The notes beneath the pieces are model-generated. The model searched no databases, was not told where the DNA came from, and was given only the letters and a program-made list of their open reading frames with translations. Of a stretch of DNA of 64,000 nucleotides, positions 29,385-38,400 are shown piece by piece (the first letter of the stretch is position 1; every line of letters starts with the position of its first letter). The stretch covers positions 1 through 64,000 of the forward strand of contig NZ_FOIN01000002.1 in assembly GCF_900102365.1 (NCBI RefSeq), in the 5' to 3' direction. The position numbers and the translations under genes are program-made. This DNA comes from Thomasclavelia cocleata. Its GTDB lineage: Bacteria > Bacillota_I > Bacilli_A > Erysipelotrichales > Coprobacillaceae.

Positions 29385-30023
29385 TAGCACCCCTCATTAC
29401 ACTTTATGTATGGGTCTTGTATATGACGCTACATTTATATGTTAATACAACTTTACTCTCTTGAATACCTCATCTAGATTTTCATCTCTTAAAATTTTTT
29501 TAATTAATCCCATATTGCTATTTCTCCCACCTTTTGTAAATCTATTTAGAATCATTCTTTCTACCTTTATTCCCATAAGTTTATGATTCTCATTTATGAA
29601 ACTATCCTTGATTTCAAATTATCCAAACATTGCTCATAATAAGAATATACCATACAAACAATAAGTCCTTCAGGATTAGATACCTAATACAACCTCAAAT
29701 AACTTCTTGTGATTATCTTTTTCGTCCAATAGTATCATCACTGTTTTTAAAATTTATTGGATTACATCATCTCCAAGACCTCCCAGGTATAATTTATGAA
29801 TCCTATTTCTTTCACAATGTCTTAGTTTTAGGTTTACCTTTTAGACTTATATTCGTGAGACAACCCCATCGACCATTTAGTCTTATATCAAGTTTCTTTT
29901 CATACACTCGAAAAAAATCGCTACACCATTTCCTTCATCCTCAATATCACTATTAACAACTTGTAGTTCACTACACTTGACGATAACTGCCTATGATTGG
30001 TTTATCTCCAACTAAATTAGCAC
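29385..30023 (-). mobile_element. Degenerate group II intron, copy 2, with reverse-transcriptase N-terminal remnant
   Basis: The minus strand starts GTGCTAATTTAGTTGGAGAT near 30023 and follows copy 1 through the CAAGTGTAGTGAACTACAAG and GAAGGAAATGGTGTAGCG segments of domain I. Around 29560-29450 a short frame reads GLIKKILRDENLDEVFKRVK, which resembles the N-terminus of intron-encoded reverse transcriptases, then stops. A domain-V-like GACCCATACATAAAGTG element follows directly. The open reading frame has been deleted and the copy is more decayed than copy 1. It lies about 8-15 nt beyond the terminator of the aldolase gene. Confidence 0.6.
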
Positions 30024-30030
30024 ATCTTCA

Positions 30031-30060
30031 AATAAAAACAGCACAATTACTTGTACTGTC
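30031..30060 (-). terminator. Intrinsic terminator of the aldolase gene
   Basis: Arms 30038-30046 and 30051-30059 (ACAGCACAA / TTGTACTGT on the plus strand) form a 9-bp stem with a four-base loop and a TTTTTATTT run on the minus strand. Confidence 0.8.
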
Positions 30061-30104
30061 TTTAAAATATTATCACACCATTTTAATATAAAATTAAATA
30101 TTTA

Positions 30105-30953
30105 TTAAGCCTTATTCACACTTCCAACAACATGCATTTTTGACATTACATACTTTTTAACTTCTTCCTGTCCAACACTACAATATTTCTTTGGATCAAT
30201 AGCATCAGGATTTTGAGCTAAATATTCTTTGACTCCTTTTGAAAAAGCAATTCTTAAATCAGTTGCATAATTAACTTTACAAATACCACGTCTAACACAT
30301 TCACTAACTGTTTCATCAGGTACTCCTGAAGTACCATGTAATACTAATGGAATAGAAACAACTTCTTTAATTTCACTAAGACGATCTAAATCCAACTTAG
30401 GTTCTCCTTTATAAACTCCATGAGCTGTTCCAATTGCAACAGCTAATGATCCAACACCTGTTTTTTCTACAAATTCTTTAGCTTCTAAAGGATCAGTATA
30501 TCCACCATCTCCTCCATCTAAATCATCTTCTTTACCACCGACTTTACCTAATTCAGCTTCGACACTTACCTTAGAAGGTGCACAAGCATCAACAACCACT
30601 TTAGTAACTTTGATATTATCTTCAAATGATTCATGTGAACCATCAATCATAATTGAAGTATATCCAACTCTTAATGCCTGCATTGCAAGTTCAAAACTAT
30701 TTCCATGATCTAAATGAATAGCAACTGGTACACTTGCTTTTTGAGCTGCAACTTTTGCATTAGCATAAAAGTAATCTAAACTAGCATATTTTACTGTTGA
30801 TGGTGTTGTTTGTAAAATTACTGGTGATTTTAATTCCTCAGCAGCGGCAACAACAGCCATAACCATCTCCATATTTTCTACATTAAAAGCTCCTATTGCA
30901 TACTTATTTTTTTGAGCATCTAATAAAATTTTTTCTGTTGTAACTAATGGCAT
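30105..30953 (-). CDS. Class II aldolase, GatY/KbaY-type tagatose-1,6-bisphosphate (or fructose-bisphosphate) aldolase
   Basis: 282 residues, the usual length. It carries IHLDHGNSFE with His80, Asp82 (proton donor) and His83 (zinc ligand), then EAELGKVGG, GTAHGVYKG and LHGTSGVPDE. The enzyme cleaves a ketose-1,6-bisphosphate into dihydroxyacetone phosphate and glyceraldehyde 3-phosphate using zinc. The GTAHG and LHGTSG regions and the divergent GatZ/KbaZ gene favour tagatose bisphosphate; a fructose-bisphosphate role cannot be excluded. GAGGAA precedes the ATG. Confidence 0.85.
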   Translation of the reverse strand: MPLVTTEKILLDAQKNKYAIGAFNVENMEMVMAVVAAAEELKSPVILQTTPSTVKYASLDYFYANAKVAAQKASVPVAIHLDHGNSFELAMQALRVGYTSIMIDGSHESFEDNIKVTKVVVDACAPSKVSVEAELGKVGGKEDDLDGGDGGYTDPLEAKEFVEKTGVGSLAVAIGTAHGVYKGEPKLDLDRLSEIKEVVSIPLVLHGTSGVPDETVSECVRRGICKVNYATDLRIAFSKGVKEYLAQNPDAIDPKKYCSVGQEEVKKYVMSKMHVVGSVNKA

Positions 30954-31026
30954 AATTTATTCCTCTTTTCTTATAAATTTTCTATTCGATTATAACATAA
31001 TTTTATTATTTATAATAATATTTTGC

Positions 31027-31047
31027 TAAGATATTTAATATATCTTA
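31027..31047. promoter_or_regulatory. Inverted repeat between the two aldolase subunit genes
   Basis: TAAGATAT, five bases, ATATCTTA forms an 8-bp-arm palindrome in the 186-bp divergent interval of the GatY- and GatZ-type genes. It could be a shared operator, but the AT-rich background makes chance palindromes likely. Confidence 0.3.
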
Positions 31048-31139
31048 AATCCATGTAAAAAGTGCAAAATAATTTTTAACAATTCTAAATACTATTCAAA
31101 ATATAATTGCTATTATATTGGCGAAAGGAGATGGAAATA

Positions 31140-32462
31140 ATGAATACTAATCCATTAAAAAAACTTGTAACTCTTCAAAAAGAAGGTAAAACTGTCGGAA
31201 TTTATTCAGCATGTAGTGCCAATAAATATGTAATTGAAGCTACATTAAAACGTGGGAAACAAGATGGTTCATGTGTATTAATTGAAAGTACTGCTAACCA
31301 ATGTGATCAAAATGGTGGTTATACAGGCATGACTCCATTAGATTTTAAAAACTTTGTTTTAAAAATTGCTGAAGAAGTTGGTTTTGACAAAAATAAATTA
31401 TTCCTTGGAGGAGATCATTTAGGGCCTCTTACTTGGACTGATCTTAATGAAGAAGAAGCAATGAAAAATGCAACTGAACTAATTAAACATTATGTAGGTG
31501 CTGGATTCACTAAAATTCATATTGATACAAGTATGAAAGTTAATGATGATAATCCTGATACTCGTCTAAGCGATGAGACTATTGCTAGACGTGGAGCATA
31601 TTTAGCTAAAGTCGCTCAAGAAACTTATGTTGAGTTATTGAAAAAAGACCCTAATGCTATTGCTCCTATTTATATTGTTGGTAGTGAAGTACCAATCCCT
31701 GGTGGAGCTGTAGGTGCTGAGGATAATGGTGTTGCAGTAACAAAAGTAGAAGACTTTAAAGCAACTGTAGCAACATTTGAAAAAGCATTTTTAGATAATG
31801 ATTTACAAGATGCTTGGGATAATGTTATTGCAGTTGTAGTACAACCTGGGGTTGAAGAAAAAGACTCTGGATGTACTGAATATGATCGTGAAAAAGCTAA
31901 AGAATTAATGGCTTCAATTAAAGATTATCCTAATTTAATTTTTGAAGGTCATTCTACAGATTATCAAACAAAAATCAAATTAAAAGAATTAGTTGAAGAT
32001 GGTGTAGGTATCTTAAAAGTTGGTCCAGGTTTAACATTTGCTATGCGTGAAGCATTATTTGCATTAGCACATATTGAAAAAGAACTTTTATATGGTATGG
32101 ATGTAGAAACAAGTAACCTAATTGATGTTTTAGATAAAGCAATGTTAGAAGATGAAAAATATTGGAAAAAACATTATCAAGGTACTGAATTAGAAATTCG
32201 CTTAAAACGTAAATATTCTTTCTCAGATCGTTGTCGTTATTACATGCCTTTGCCTAATGTAAATGATGCTATCAATACAATGATTAATAATTTAAATACT
32301 TATGGGATACCATTAAATCTTTTAAGCCAATTTATGCCTATTCAATATACAAAAGTACGTGAAGGATTACTTGAAAATAATCCTGAAGCATTAATCATTG
32401 ATCGTATTATTAATACAATTGATGAATATTTATATGCAACTAATCAAAAAGAACTATTATAA
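31140..32462 (+). CDS. GatZ/KbaZ-type tagatose-bisphosphate aldolase subunit
   Basis: 440 residues from ATG 31140, with AAAGGAG 9 nt upstream; the frame extends to a TTG at 31107 without a better site. Family signatures are GIYSACSANKYVIEA near residue 22, FLGGDHLGPLTW near 92, HIDTSMK and YIVGSEVPIPGG. GatZ and KbaZ are the non-catalytic, stabilising partners of GatY and KbaY. It is divergent from the class II aldolase, consistent with a two-subunit enzyme for the end of the galactosamine/tagatose route. Confidence 0.88.
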   Translation: MNTNPLKKLVTLQKEGKTVGIYSACSANKYVIEATLKRGKQDGSCVLIESTANQCDQNGGYTGMTPLDFKNFVLKIAEEVGFDKNKLFLGGDHLGPLTWTDLNEEEAMKNATELIKHYVGAGFTKIHIDTSMKVNDDNPDTRLSDETIARRGAYLAKVAQETYVELLKKDPNAIAPIYIVGSEVPIPGGAVGAEDNGVAVTKVEDFKATVATFEKAFLDNDLQDAWDNVIAVVVQPGVEEKDSGCTEYDREKAKELMASIKDYPNLIFEGHSTDYQTKIKLKELVEDGVGILKVGPGLTFAMREALFALAHIEKELLYGMDVETSNLIDVLDKAMLEDEKYWKKHYQGTELEIRLKRKYSFSDRCRYYMPLPNVNDAINTMINNLNTYGIPLNLLSQFMPIQYTKVREGLLENNPEALIIDRIINTIDEYLYATNQKELL

Positions 32463-32528
32463 TAATTTTATTCCTTACAACAACATTATAAATTATCAAT
32501 AATAACTCTTTATAATAGTTCATAATAT

Positions 32529-32580
32529 AAAAGAGCTAGATGACTTAACCTCAATCCAGTTAACATCAGCTCTTTTGTTT
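32529..32580 (+). terminator. Terminator of the GatZ-type gene
   Basis: Outer arms AAAAGAGCT and AGCTCTTTT enclose inner GATG/CATC and TTAAC/GTTAA stems, followed by TTTTGTTT on the plus strand. Confidence 0.85.
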
Positions 32581-32636
32581 AACACAAAACTTTGAATAAT
32601 TTTACAACAAAATATATAAAATTAATTTTCTTTACC

Positions 32637-32662
32637 AGGTGATATGAATATCACCTTTTTTG
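32637..32662 (+). terminator. Second plus-strand terminator hairpin
   Basis: Perfect 9-bp stem AGGTGATAT / ATATCACCT with a two-base loop, followed by six T. It lies about 57 bp after the first terminator with no gene between, so it may be a back-up or end a small transcript. Confidence 0.75.
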
Positions 32663-32799
32663 TTGTTAATAAATAACTTAAAAATATGTTATTTTACAAC
32701 TTTGCAGTAAATACAGTGCTAAAACCTTTTAACCAAAAACACTTTTTCACTATTTTAAAAAAACTTACTAAACATAAAAGTTATACCAACTATCACTAC

Positions 32800-32832
32800 A
32801 CAAAAAAACAAGACCCATTAATGGGCCTTGTA
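32800..32832 (-). terminator. Terminator of the GH84 gene
   Basis: Arms 32808-32818 and 32821-32831 (ACAAGACCCAT / ATGGGCCTTGT) pair with one wobble; seven T follow on the minus strand. Confidence 0.85.
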
Positions 32833-32848
32833 GAACATAAAATTATAT

Positions 32849-35800
32849 TTATTTATGTTTTCTTTTTTTATTTCCATAAACTCCTAATGAAGCAATTGCC
32901 AAACCTAGTAATGGATACATCATATTTGTTGTATCTCCAGTCTTTACACCTACTGTTGTATCTCCTGGTTTTACTGGTGTACTAGTATCTACTGTACTTC
33001 CTGTTTTTGCTTCTAATCCAGATAATGTTTTTGTTAGAGCTGACACTGCAGCTTCTACTTCTTCTTTTGTTGCTTCTGGATTATTTAATACTGCACTTGC
33101 TTTTTCTACCTCAACATCTACTGCCTTTAATGATGCTGATGTGTAATTAGCTCTATTTATTCCATTTGCCTTGTTGATTAAATCTTGTAATAAATCTTTA
33201 TTTGGTTTTAATCTTAAATTAATAAATGCTTTTACTAATTCAGTGTATACTTCATCTATTTCTTCCTGCATTGCATTTTCGTTACCTAGTACTTCATTTA
33301 CACTTGGCAATACTGCTTGTAATGCATTCCATGTAGATTCTATATATTCACTTGCTGTTAAATTAGTTATTTGATCTACCATCTTTTGTAATGCTGTTTT
33401 ATCACCCTTGAAGAATTCTAACATCTGCATTACACTAGCTAATCTATCAAATGCATTATCTACATCAACTTGTGTAGCATCAGTATTTTCATATACTTCT
33501 TTTGCATTTTCTAATGCTGCTTTAAATTCATTTGCTACTACTGGTACTACTTTATCTAACTGCTCTTGAGTTACAGCTTCAGCCATATCAATTGCTATTG
33601 ATAAAGCAACTTTATCTACCTCAGTTACCTTTTGTTCTAAACTATCTTTAGCACTAGTTAATTTATCTAGAGCTTTAATAAATACATCAGGATGTACTGG
33701 AGTTATTTCATTATCTAAAAGCAGCTGTTCAAGTTCAGTTTTAGCATCTAGATAATTTTGCCATGATGCTACAGTATAGATATCTTCTGGATTTGTTATT
33801 GAAGCAATGAACTCGTTTTCACTTTCAATTGTAATAATAGCTTCTTCTTGATTTGATGGATTAAACACTAACCCATTACGAGCATGATTAAGATTATTAA
33901 TCAATACTAAAATATCATTTTCTGATGTATTATCTGCATTTTCAATAGCATTTCTAACTGCGTTAATTGCTTTATTGTAAACTAACCAGGTAGAAGCTGT
34001 ATAATTATTTTCATCAGTTAAAGCATTATCAAGTAAATCTTGTAATTCTCTAATATCACCTTTTAATAATTTATTTGTGATTACATTATTTATTGCTTGT
34101 ATTGCATTATCAACTGTTGTTTGTGATACATAATTACTTTCAAGCACAGCTTTACCAGCGTTATATACTGCATTGTAGGCTTCAACAGATGCCATGATCC
34201 ATGTTGATGTATTTTCTTTATTATCAATTAATGATTGTAAATTATCTTTATTAACATCACTAAATGATGATTGATATGTTGATAATTCTGTAATATTTGG
34301 AATTACATCACCCCATTCAATCTTTACATCAAATAAAATCGTATCCTCACTTAATACAAATTCATTAATTGCTTGACTTAGTGTTCCTAAATTGATCCAC
34401 TGAGAAGCTCCTGTATTATCTAATACTCTAGCTTGAACAGTAGCATTAGAAATAACAGCAGCATTTTGAATAATCTTTATAGTATTAACATTGTTTTTAG
34501 TTGATAAAGAATAATTTACATAACTATTTGCATCCTTAGGGATAAACATTGTTGATATATCCCCATCAGTCATATAACTAAATAAACCATTCCTTGTTTC
34601 TTGAGTATTTGAAGTAAATGTAGGATTATTTACAGATGGTATATATTCTCCATCATTTATTTCTAATTCCTGGAATCTAACCCATTTATCTGCTCCAACT
34701 TTTGTTCTAGTAATTTCAAATTTTAAATATCGTGCTTTAACATTTAAATTAGTTACTTTTTTAGTATTATATGATATTTCATGGTCTGGTAAAACAAATC
34801 CAATTTCATCAGTATTTTCAGCTTCACCAGGATTAACTTCATTTTGATTACCTAAAGTCATAATATCAACCCAGTTTTCACCATCTACAGACACTGAGAA
34901 TTTACCATGACGAGGATAATCCCACTCACTATCTGTACATACAGCTTTAAATGAAGTCATATCAATTTCTTGACCTAAATCATATACAAAATACTTACCA
35001 GCATTTTGTGAACTTTGATAAGCAGTTGCTGTTGTCCAATCACCATCAAATACATTTAATGGATCAGCTACTGAAAAATTAGTACTGCTAATTTTCTTTT
35101 CACCAACTTCAACTGTATTAACAACAAATTCATTGATATTAAAAGTAACACTCATATCTTGATTATTAATAATTCTAATATAGCGTGCATCTTTATAGAT
35201 ATCACCAGTTGTTACTGTTTCCCATTCGTAATTATTTTTAGAAACCTGAATAATAACATCATTATTAGTTAAATCACTAACAATATTTTTAATTTCATGA
35301 ATACGATCTAATTTTAATCCAATATACTCATCTTTTGCTAAAGTAATATCTTGAACTGGTGTAATATTAGCTGTATCGTCAAAATAATCAGCAGTTAAAG
35401 TGTTATATTCACCAACATTCGTAAACACTTTACCATTATGATAAACTTTTGCATCAACACTAAATTCTCTAATTGCAAACCAGTTATTTTGATTTTCAGT
35501 ATTAACTAAGCGAACATATTGAGCTGTAATATTTTGATCTGATAAATCAACTACTACATTGATTGTATTTCTATAAATATCTCCAACATCAATCCAATCT
35601 TCTCCATTTAAAGAATATTGTAATTGAGCATTTTTCATATAATCATTATCACTATCATTGCGTCCTTGAAGAATATTAATTTTTCCTAAAGTAATTGGTT
35701 TTGATAGCTTAATTCCAATATAATCACCTGGAATCATTGAATTAGTTGCATCAGGATAACCTGTTTGTCTTACATTAAAATGTACTGAAGAATCTAAATT

Positions 35801-38239
35801 ACCATCAATAATATTATTTAATTCACTTTGACTTGCAGTCCATCCATCTTGAGTATAAATTACTTCTTTGGTAAACCCTTCTTCTTGTACAGGTTGCGTA
35901 ATTACTGTAAATTCTCGCATTGCTGGCCATTTTCTACCACTGCTAGTTTCTGTACAAATATAACGAACAGCAACTACATTTTCAACTTCTATATTAGATA
36001 CATTTACTTGTGAAGCATATTCTCCATATACTTCATTATTTAAATCTTGGAATGTAGTTCCATCAGTAGAATATTGTATTTTAGCAAATCCAAATGTATC
36101 TTGTGGTTTATTAGTAGTACCATTTAAAATATCAATACCATAAATAGTAGTTGGTTTACTTAAATTAACTTGAAAATATTGTCCAACTGTCTCATAACCA
36201 TCATGCCATGCTGCTGTTGAGTTATTTCCATCAACAATATCCTCAATTTTACCAGAATACCAAGAAGTAATATTTGATGATGCACTAATAACTAAAGGTT
36301 GTTCAACCTCACCACCTGCTACATAATCATTAATTGGTCCTGATAATTTTTCTTGTAATGTTTGTGCTAAAGGAATTAAATGAGTTGAGCCAGGACTAAC
36401 CATAGCTGTACCATTTAATAATTTACGTACATGATTTTGACTATTAATCAAACTTGATGATGCATTAGAATACTTATTAAAAGCTGTAACCATGTCATTT
36501 TTTTCAATCGCAATTGAAGATTCTGTAAAATCTTTGATTGCAGTAGTCAAATCTTTTAAAGAATTTGTAAAAGGCAATAATTCTTCCTTCAAATTTTCAT
36601 TTTTACTATTTGCATGGAAACCATCACAAGCATCAATAATTATATTCATTTCATTAATCAACTGATTTCCGATCTCAATTATTGACTCATTATTAACTAA
36701 TTTATTTTTAAATTCATTAATTAATGGTTGTAATTCCTCTGATTCTGCCAAAACCAAACCATGTCCATTTGGTTGTGGATTAGACATATGTTTAGCTAAT
36801 GTGTGTAATTCTTTATTAGCTTCCTTATCTATATATTTAAATGAATCTGCCCAACTTTGATCATCATCAAAATCTTTAACATTCCATGAATAATCAGCTA
36901 CTGCAAAAATTGCAATTTTAGAAGCTTCTGCTTCTTGCATTGGATTAGTTACTACTCCATTTAAATCTTCAATATTAATATCAGTATGCAATAAGCTACC
37001 TTTACCCATCATTAAACGACTACCATTAATATCATTAACTGGCCAATTTAACCAAAATAATGGACTTCTTCTTTTAGATGCACCCTCTGGAAGAAGATAA
37101 TCCCTAAAATGATCTAGTGTTCTCTGTTCAACTGGTTGACAAACTGCTTCTCCAGTCCAAAAAATTTGAACATCATCTGGAAACTCAGTATCATAGTCAT
37201 TTAATTCAGAATAATTTCCTTGCCAAGAATGGTTATATCCCGCTGGACAAAATACAGAATCATAAACGTCTCCTTTTTCTTTAGCCCAATTAGATACAGC
37301 GTTCATCATTTTAATTACTACACTACGATCAAGATTACCAACATCATCACCTAATACTCCAAATTGACGTACACCAGCATCATATAATTGATCAAATTTA
37401 TTAAGTAATGCTGCAATTTCTTCATCATCCCTTGAAGCATCAAAACCTCCCATAAATGGGTGAGCTGTCCATACAAAACGACATTTTGAATCAATTCCTA
37501 CTTGTACCATTTCTTTAATAGCATTAAGTTCTTCTTCTGGATATAATTCACGCCATAACTCCTTATGGTATGAATCATCTTTTGGTGCAAATACATATGA
37601 AGTCATTTTGAAATCGCCACCAAATTTCATCAATGACATTCTATCTTCATTTGACCATGGAATCCCATAATACCCTTCAATAAAACCACGTGTATTGGTA
37701 TCAGCATAATCTTTAATTTCAAAGTTACGAATAGTAGATCCATCCATTTGATTAAAGATATGCTTCAATGAAGTAATTCCATAAAATGCTCCATCTGTAT
37801 CTTTTCCTAAAATAATGATTTCACCATTATTTGAAGCTACAAAATTTGCTCCAAACTTATCAAATAAACTTTCTTCAACATTATAATTGGCTTTTACATA
37901 ATTATCTACATATCCATTCGAATTATGTGTACCAACTAAAATATTTGTCTTTCCAACTACTTTTTGATTCGAAGTACTAATTTGTTTATTTTTTAATTCT
38001 AATACTTCTGTCATTCTTTTTCTAGTTGATTCATCAATTTCATCTTCAAATACCACATTTACTTGCGAACGAATAACATAGTCATTACTATTGTAAATTA
38101 ATTCGTGTGGAGTTGGATAAATTTCGTACTTTACTTCTTCAGCTTCAACCTTAATGCTTGGTGAAACTAAAAATAGTGTACTAAATACCACCAACAGTGC
38201 TAATGAAGACTTTAAAGCCTTATCCAAAAATTTTATCAT
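32849..38239 (-). CDS. Surface GH84 beta-N-acetylglucosaminidase (NagH/NagJ-like) with F5/8-C and FIVAR modules
   Basis: 1796 residues from ATG 38239, with GGAGGA 5 nt upstream. A 34-codon upstream extension in the open frame is rejected because it covers the RAT-terminator leader. Signal peptide about 1-32; GH20b-like domain about 35-160; GH84 barrel about 160-450 with GFIEGYYGIPWS and the catalytic Asp298-Asp299 in GVLGDDVGN; helical domain to about 620; four F5/8-C-type domains to about 1230; six FIVAR modules; VGVKTGD anchor with KKRKHK tail. GH84 enzymes release GlcNAc by substrate-assisted catalysis. The C-terminal cassette is nearly the same as in the GH123-like protein. Expression appears controlled by antitermination. 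Confidence 0.92.
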   Translation of the reverse strand: MIKFLDKALKSSLALLVVFSTLFLVSPSIKVEAEEVKYEIYPTPHELIYNSNDYVIRSQVNVVFEDEIDESTRKRMTEVLELKNKQISTSNQKVVGKTNILVGTHNSNGYVDNYVKANYNVEESLFDKFGANFVASNNGEIIILGKDTDGAFYGITSLKHIFNQMDGSTIRNFEIKDYADTNTRGFIEGYYGIPWSNEDRMSLMKFGGDFKMTSYVFAPKDDSYHKELWRELYPEEELNAIKEMVQVGIDSKCRFVWTAHPFMGGFDASRDDEEIAALLNKFDQLYDAGVRQFGVLGDDVGNLDRSVVIKMMNAVSNWAKEKGDVYDSVFCPAGYNHSWQGNYSELNDYDTEFPDDVQIFWTGEAVCQPVEQRTLDHFRDYLLPEGASKRRSPLFWLNWPVNDINGSRLMMGKGSLLHTDINIEDLNGVVTNPMQEAEASKIAIFAVADYSWNVKDFDDDQSWADSFKYIDKEANKELHTLAKHMSNPQPNGHGLVLAESEELQPLINEFKNKLVNNESIIEIGNQLINEMNIIIDACDGFHANSKNENLKEELLPFTNSLKDLTTAIKDFTESSIAIEKNDMVTAFNKYSNASSSLINSQNHVRKLLNGTAMVSPGSTHLIPLAQTLQEKLSGPINDYVAGGEVEQPLVISASSNITSWYSGKIEDIVDGNNSTAAWHDGYETVGQYFQVNLSKPTTIYGIDILNGTTNKPQDTFGFAKIQYSTDGTTFQDLNNEVYGEYASQVNVSNIEVENVVAVRYICTETSSGRKWPAMREFTVITQPVQEEGFTKEVIYTQDGWTASQSELNNIIDGNLDSSVHFNVRQTGYPDATNSMIPGDYIGIKLSKPITLGKINILQGRNDSDNDYMKNAQLQYSLNGEDWIDVGDIYRNTINVVVDLSDQNITAQYVRLVNTENQNNWFAIREFSVDAKVYHNGKVFTNVGEYNTLTADYFDDTANITPVQDITLAKDEYIGLKLDRIHEIKNIVSDLTNNDVIIQVSKNNYEWETVTTGDIYKDARYIRIINNQDMSVTFNINEFVVNTVEVGEKKISSTNFSVADPLNVFDGDWTTATAYQSSQNAGKYFVYDLGQEIDMTSFKAVCTDSEWDYPRHGKFSVSVDGENWVDIMTLGNQNEVNPGEAENTDEIGFVLPDHEISYNTKKVTNLNVKARYLKFEITRTKVGADKWVRFQELEINDGEYIPSVNNPTFTSNTQETRNGLFSYMTDGDISTMFIPKDANSYVNYSLSTKNNVNTIKIIQNAAVISNATVQARVLDNTGASQWINLGTLSQAINEFVLSEDTILFDVKIEWGDVIPNITELSTYQSSFSDVNKDNLQSLIDNKENTSTWIMASVEAYNAVYNAGKAVLESNYVSQTTVDNAIQAINNVITNKLLKGDIRELQDLLDNALTDENNYTASTWLVYNKAINAVRNAIENADNTSENDILVLINNLNHARNGLVFNPSNQEEAIITIESENEFIASITNPEDIYTVASWQNYLDAKTELEQLLLDNEITPVHPDVFIKALDKLTSAKDSLEQKVTEVDKVALSIAIDMAEAVTQEQLDKVVPVVANEFKAALENAKEVYENTDATQVDVDNAFDRLASVMQMLEFFKGDKTALQKMVDQITNLTASEYIESTWNALQAVLPSVNEVLGNENAMQEEIDEVYTELVKAFINLRLKPNKDLLQDLINKANGINRANYTSASLKAVDVEVEKASAVLNNPEATKEEVEAAVSALTKTLSGLEAKTGSTVDTSTPVKPGDTTVGVKTGDTTNMMYPLLGLAIASLGVYGNKKRKHK

Positions 38240-38274
38240 TTTTCTCCTCCATAAAAATTTTATAAATGAATTAA

Positions 38275-38313
38275 TTAAAAAACCGACATACAGTAAAAAA
38301 GCTGTATATCGGT
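38275..38313 (-). terminator. Intrinsic terminator in the GH84 leader
   Basis: On the minus strand ACCGATATACAG (38313-38302) and CTGTATGTCGGT (38293-38282) form a 12-bp stem with an 8-base loop and a TTTTTT tail. It lies between a promoter and the GH84 start, about 36 nt from the start codon, and its first bases are shared with the RAT element. Confidence 0.9.
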
Positions 38314-38339
38314 CTTGCCTAATCAAATAGTAACAATCC
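38311..38339 (-). promoter_or_regulatory. RAT antiterminator element of the BglG/LicT/SacT type
   Basis: The minus strand reads GGATTGTTACT, seven variable bases, then TAGGCAAGACC. This matches the ribonucleic antiterminator consensus of bgl, lic and sac leaders (GGATTGTTACTG...GCAGGCAAAACC) over both halves. The last three bases overlap the 5' arm of the terminator, as in known RAT systems, so binding of a PTS-controlled BglG-family protein would prevent termination. No such protein is encoded in the window. Confidence 0.88.
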
Positions 38340-38353
38340 ATTTACCCGGAGAG

Positions 38354-38381
38354 TTTATCATAATAAGCATTATAATGTCAA
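38354..38381 (-). promoter_or_regulatory. Promoter of the GH84 gene
   Basis: A perfect -35 TTGACA (38381-38376), 16 bp, and GATAAA (38359-38354) on the minus strand. Transcription would start near 38347, giving a leader of about 105 nt that contains the RAT and the terminator. Confidence 0.75.
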
Positions 38382-38400
38382 TAAAAGGTTTATAAACTTT

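Noticed and set aside
29630-29956. 108-residue plus-strand open frame
   Set aside because: Antisense to the degenerate group II intron, no ribosome site, no recognisable domain.
38240-38341. Longer GH84 start at 38341
   Set aside because: The extra 34 codons cover the RAT and terminator, have no ribosome site, and would place a non-signal sequence before an otherwise perfect signal peptide.
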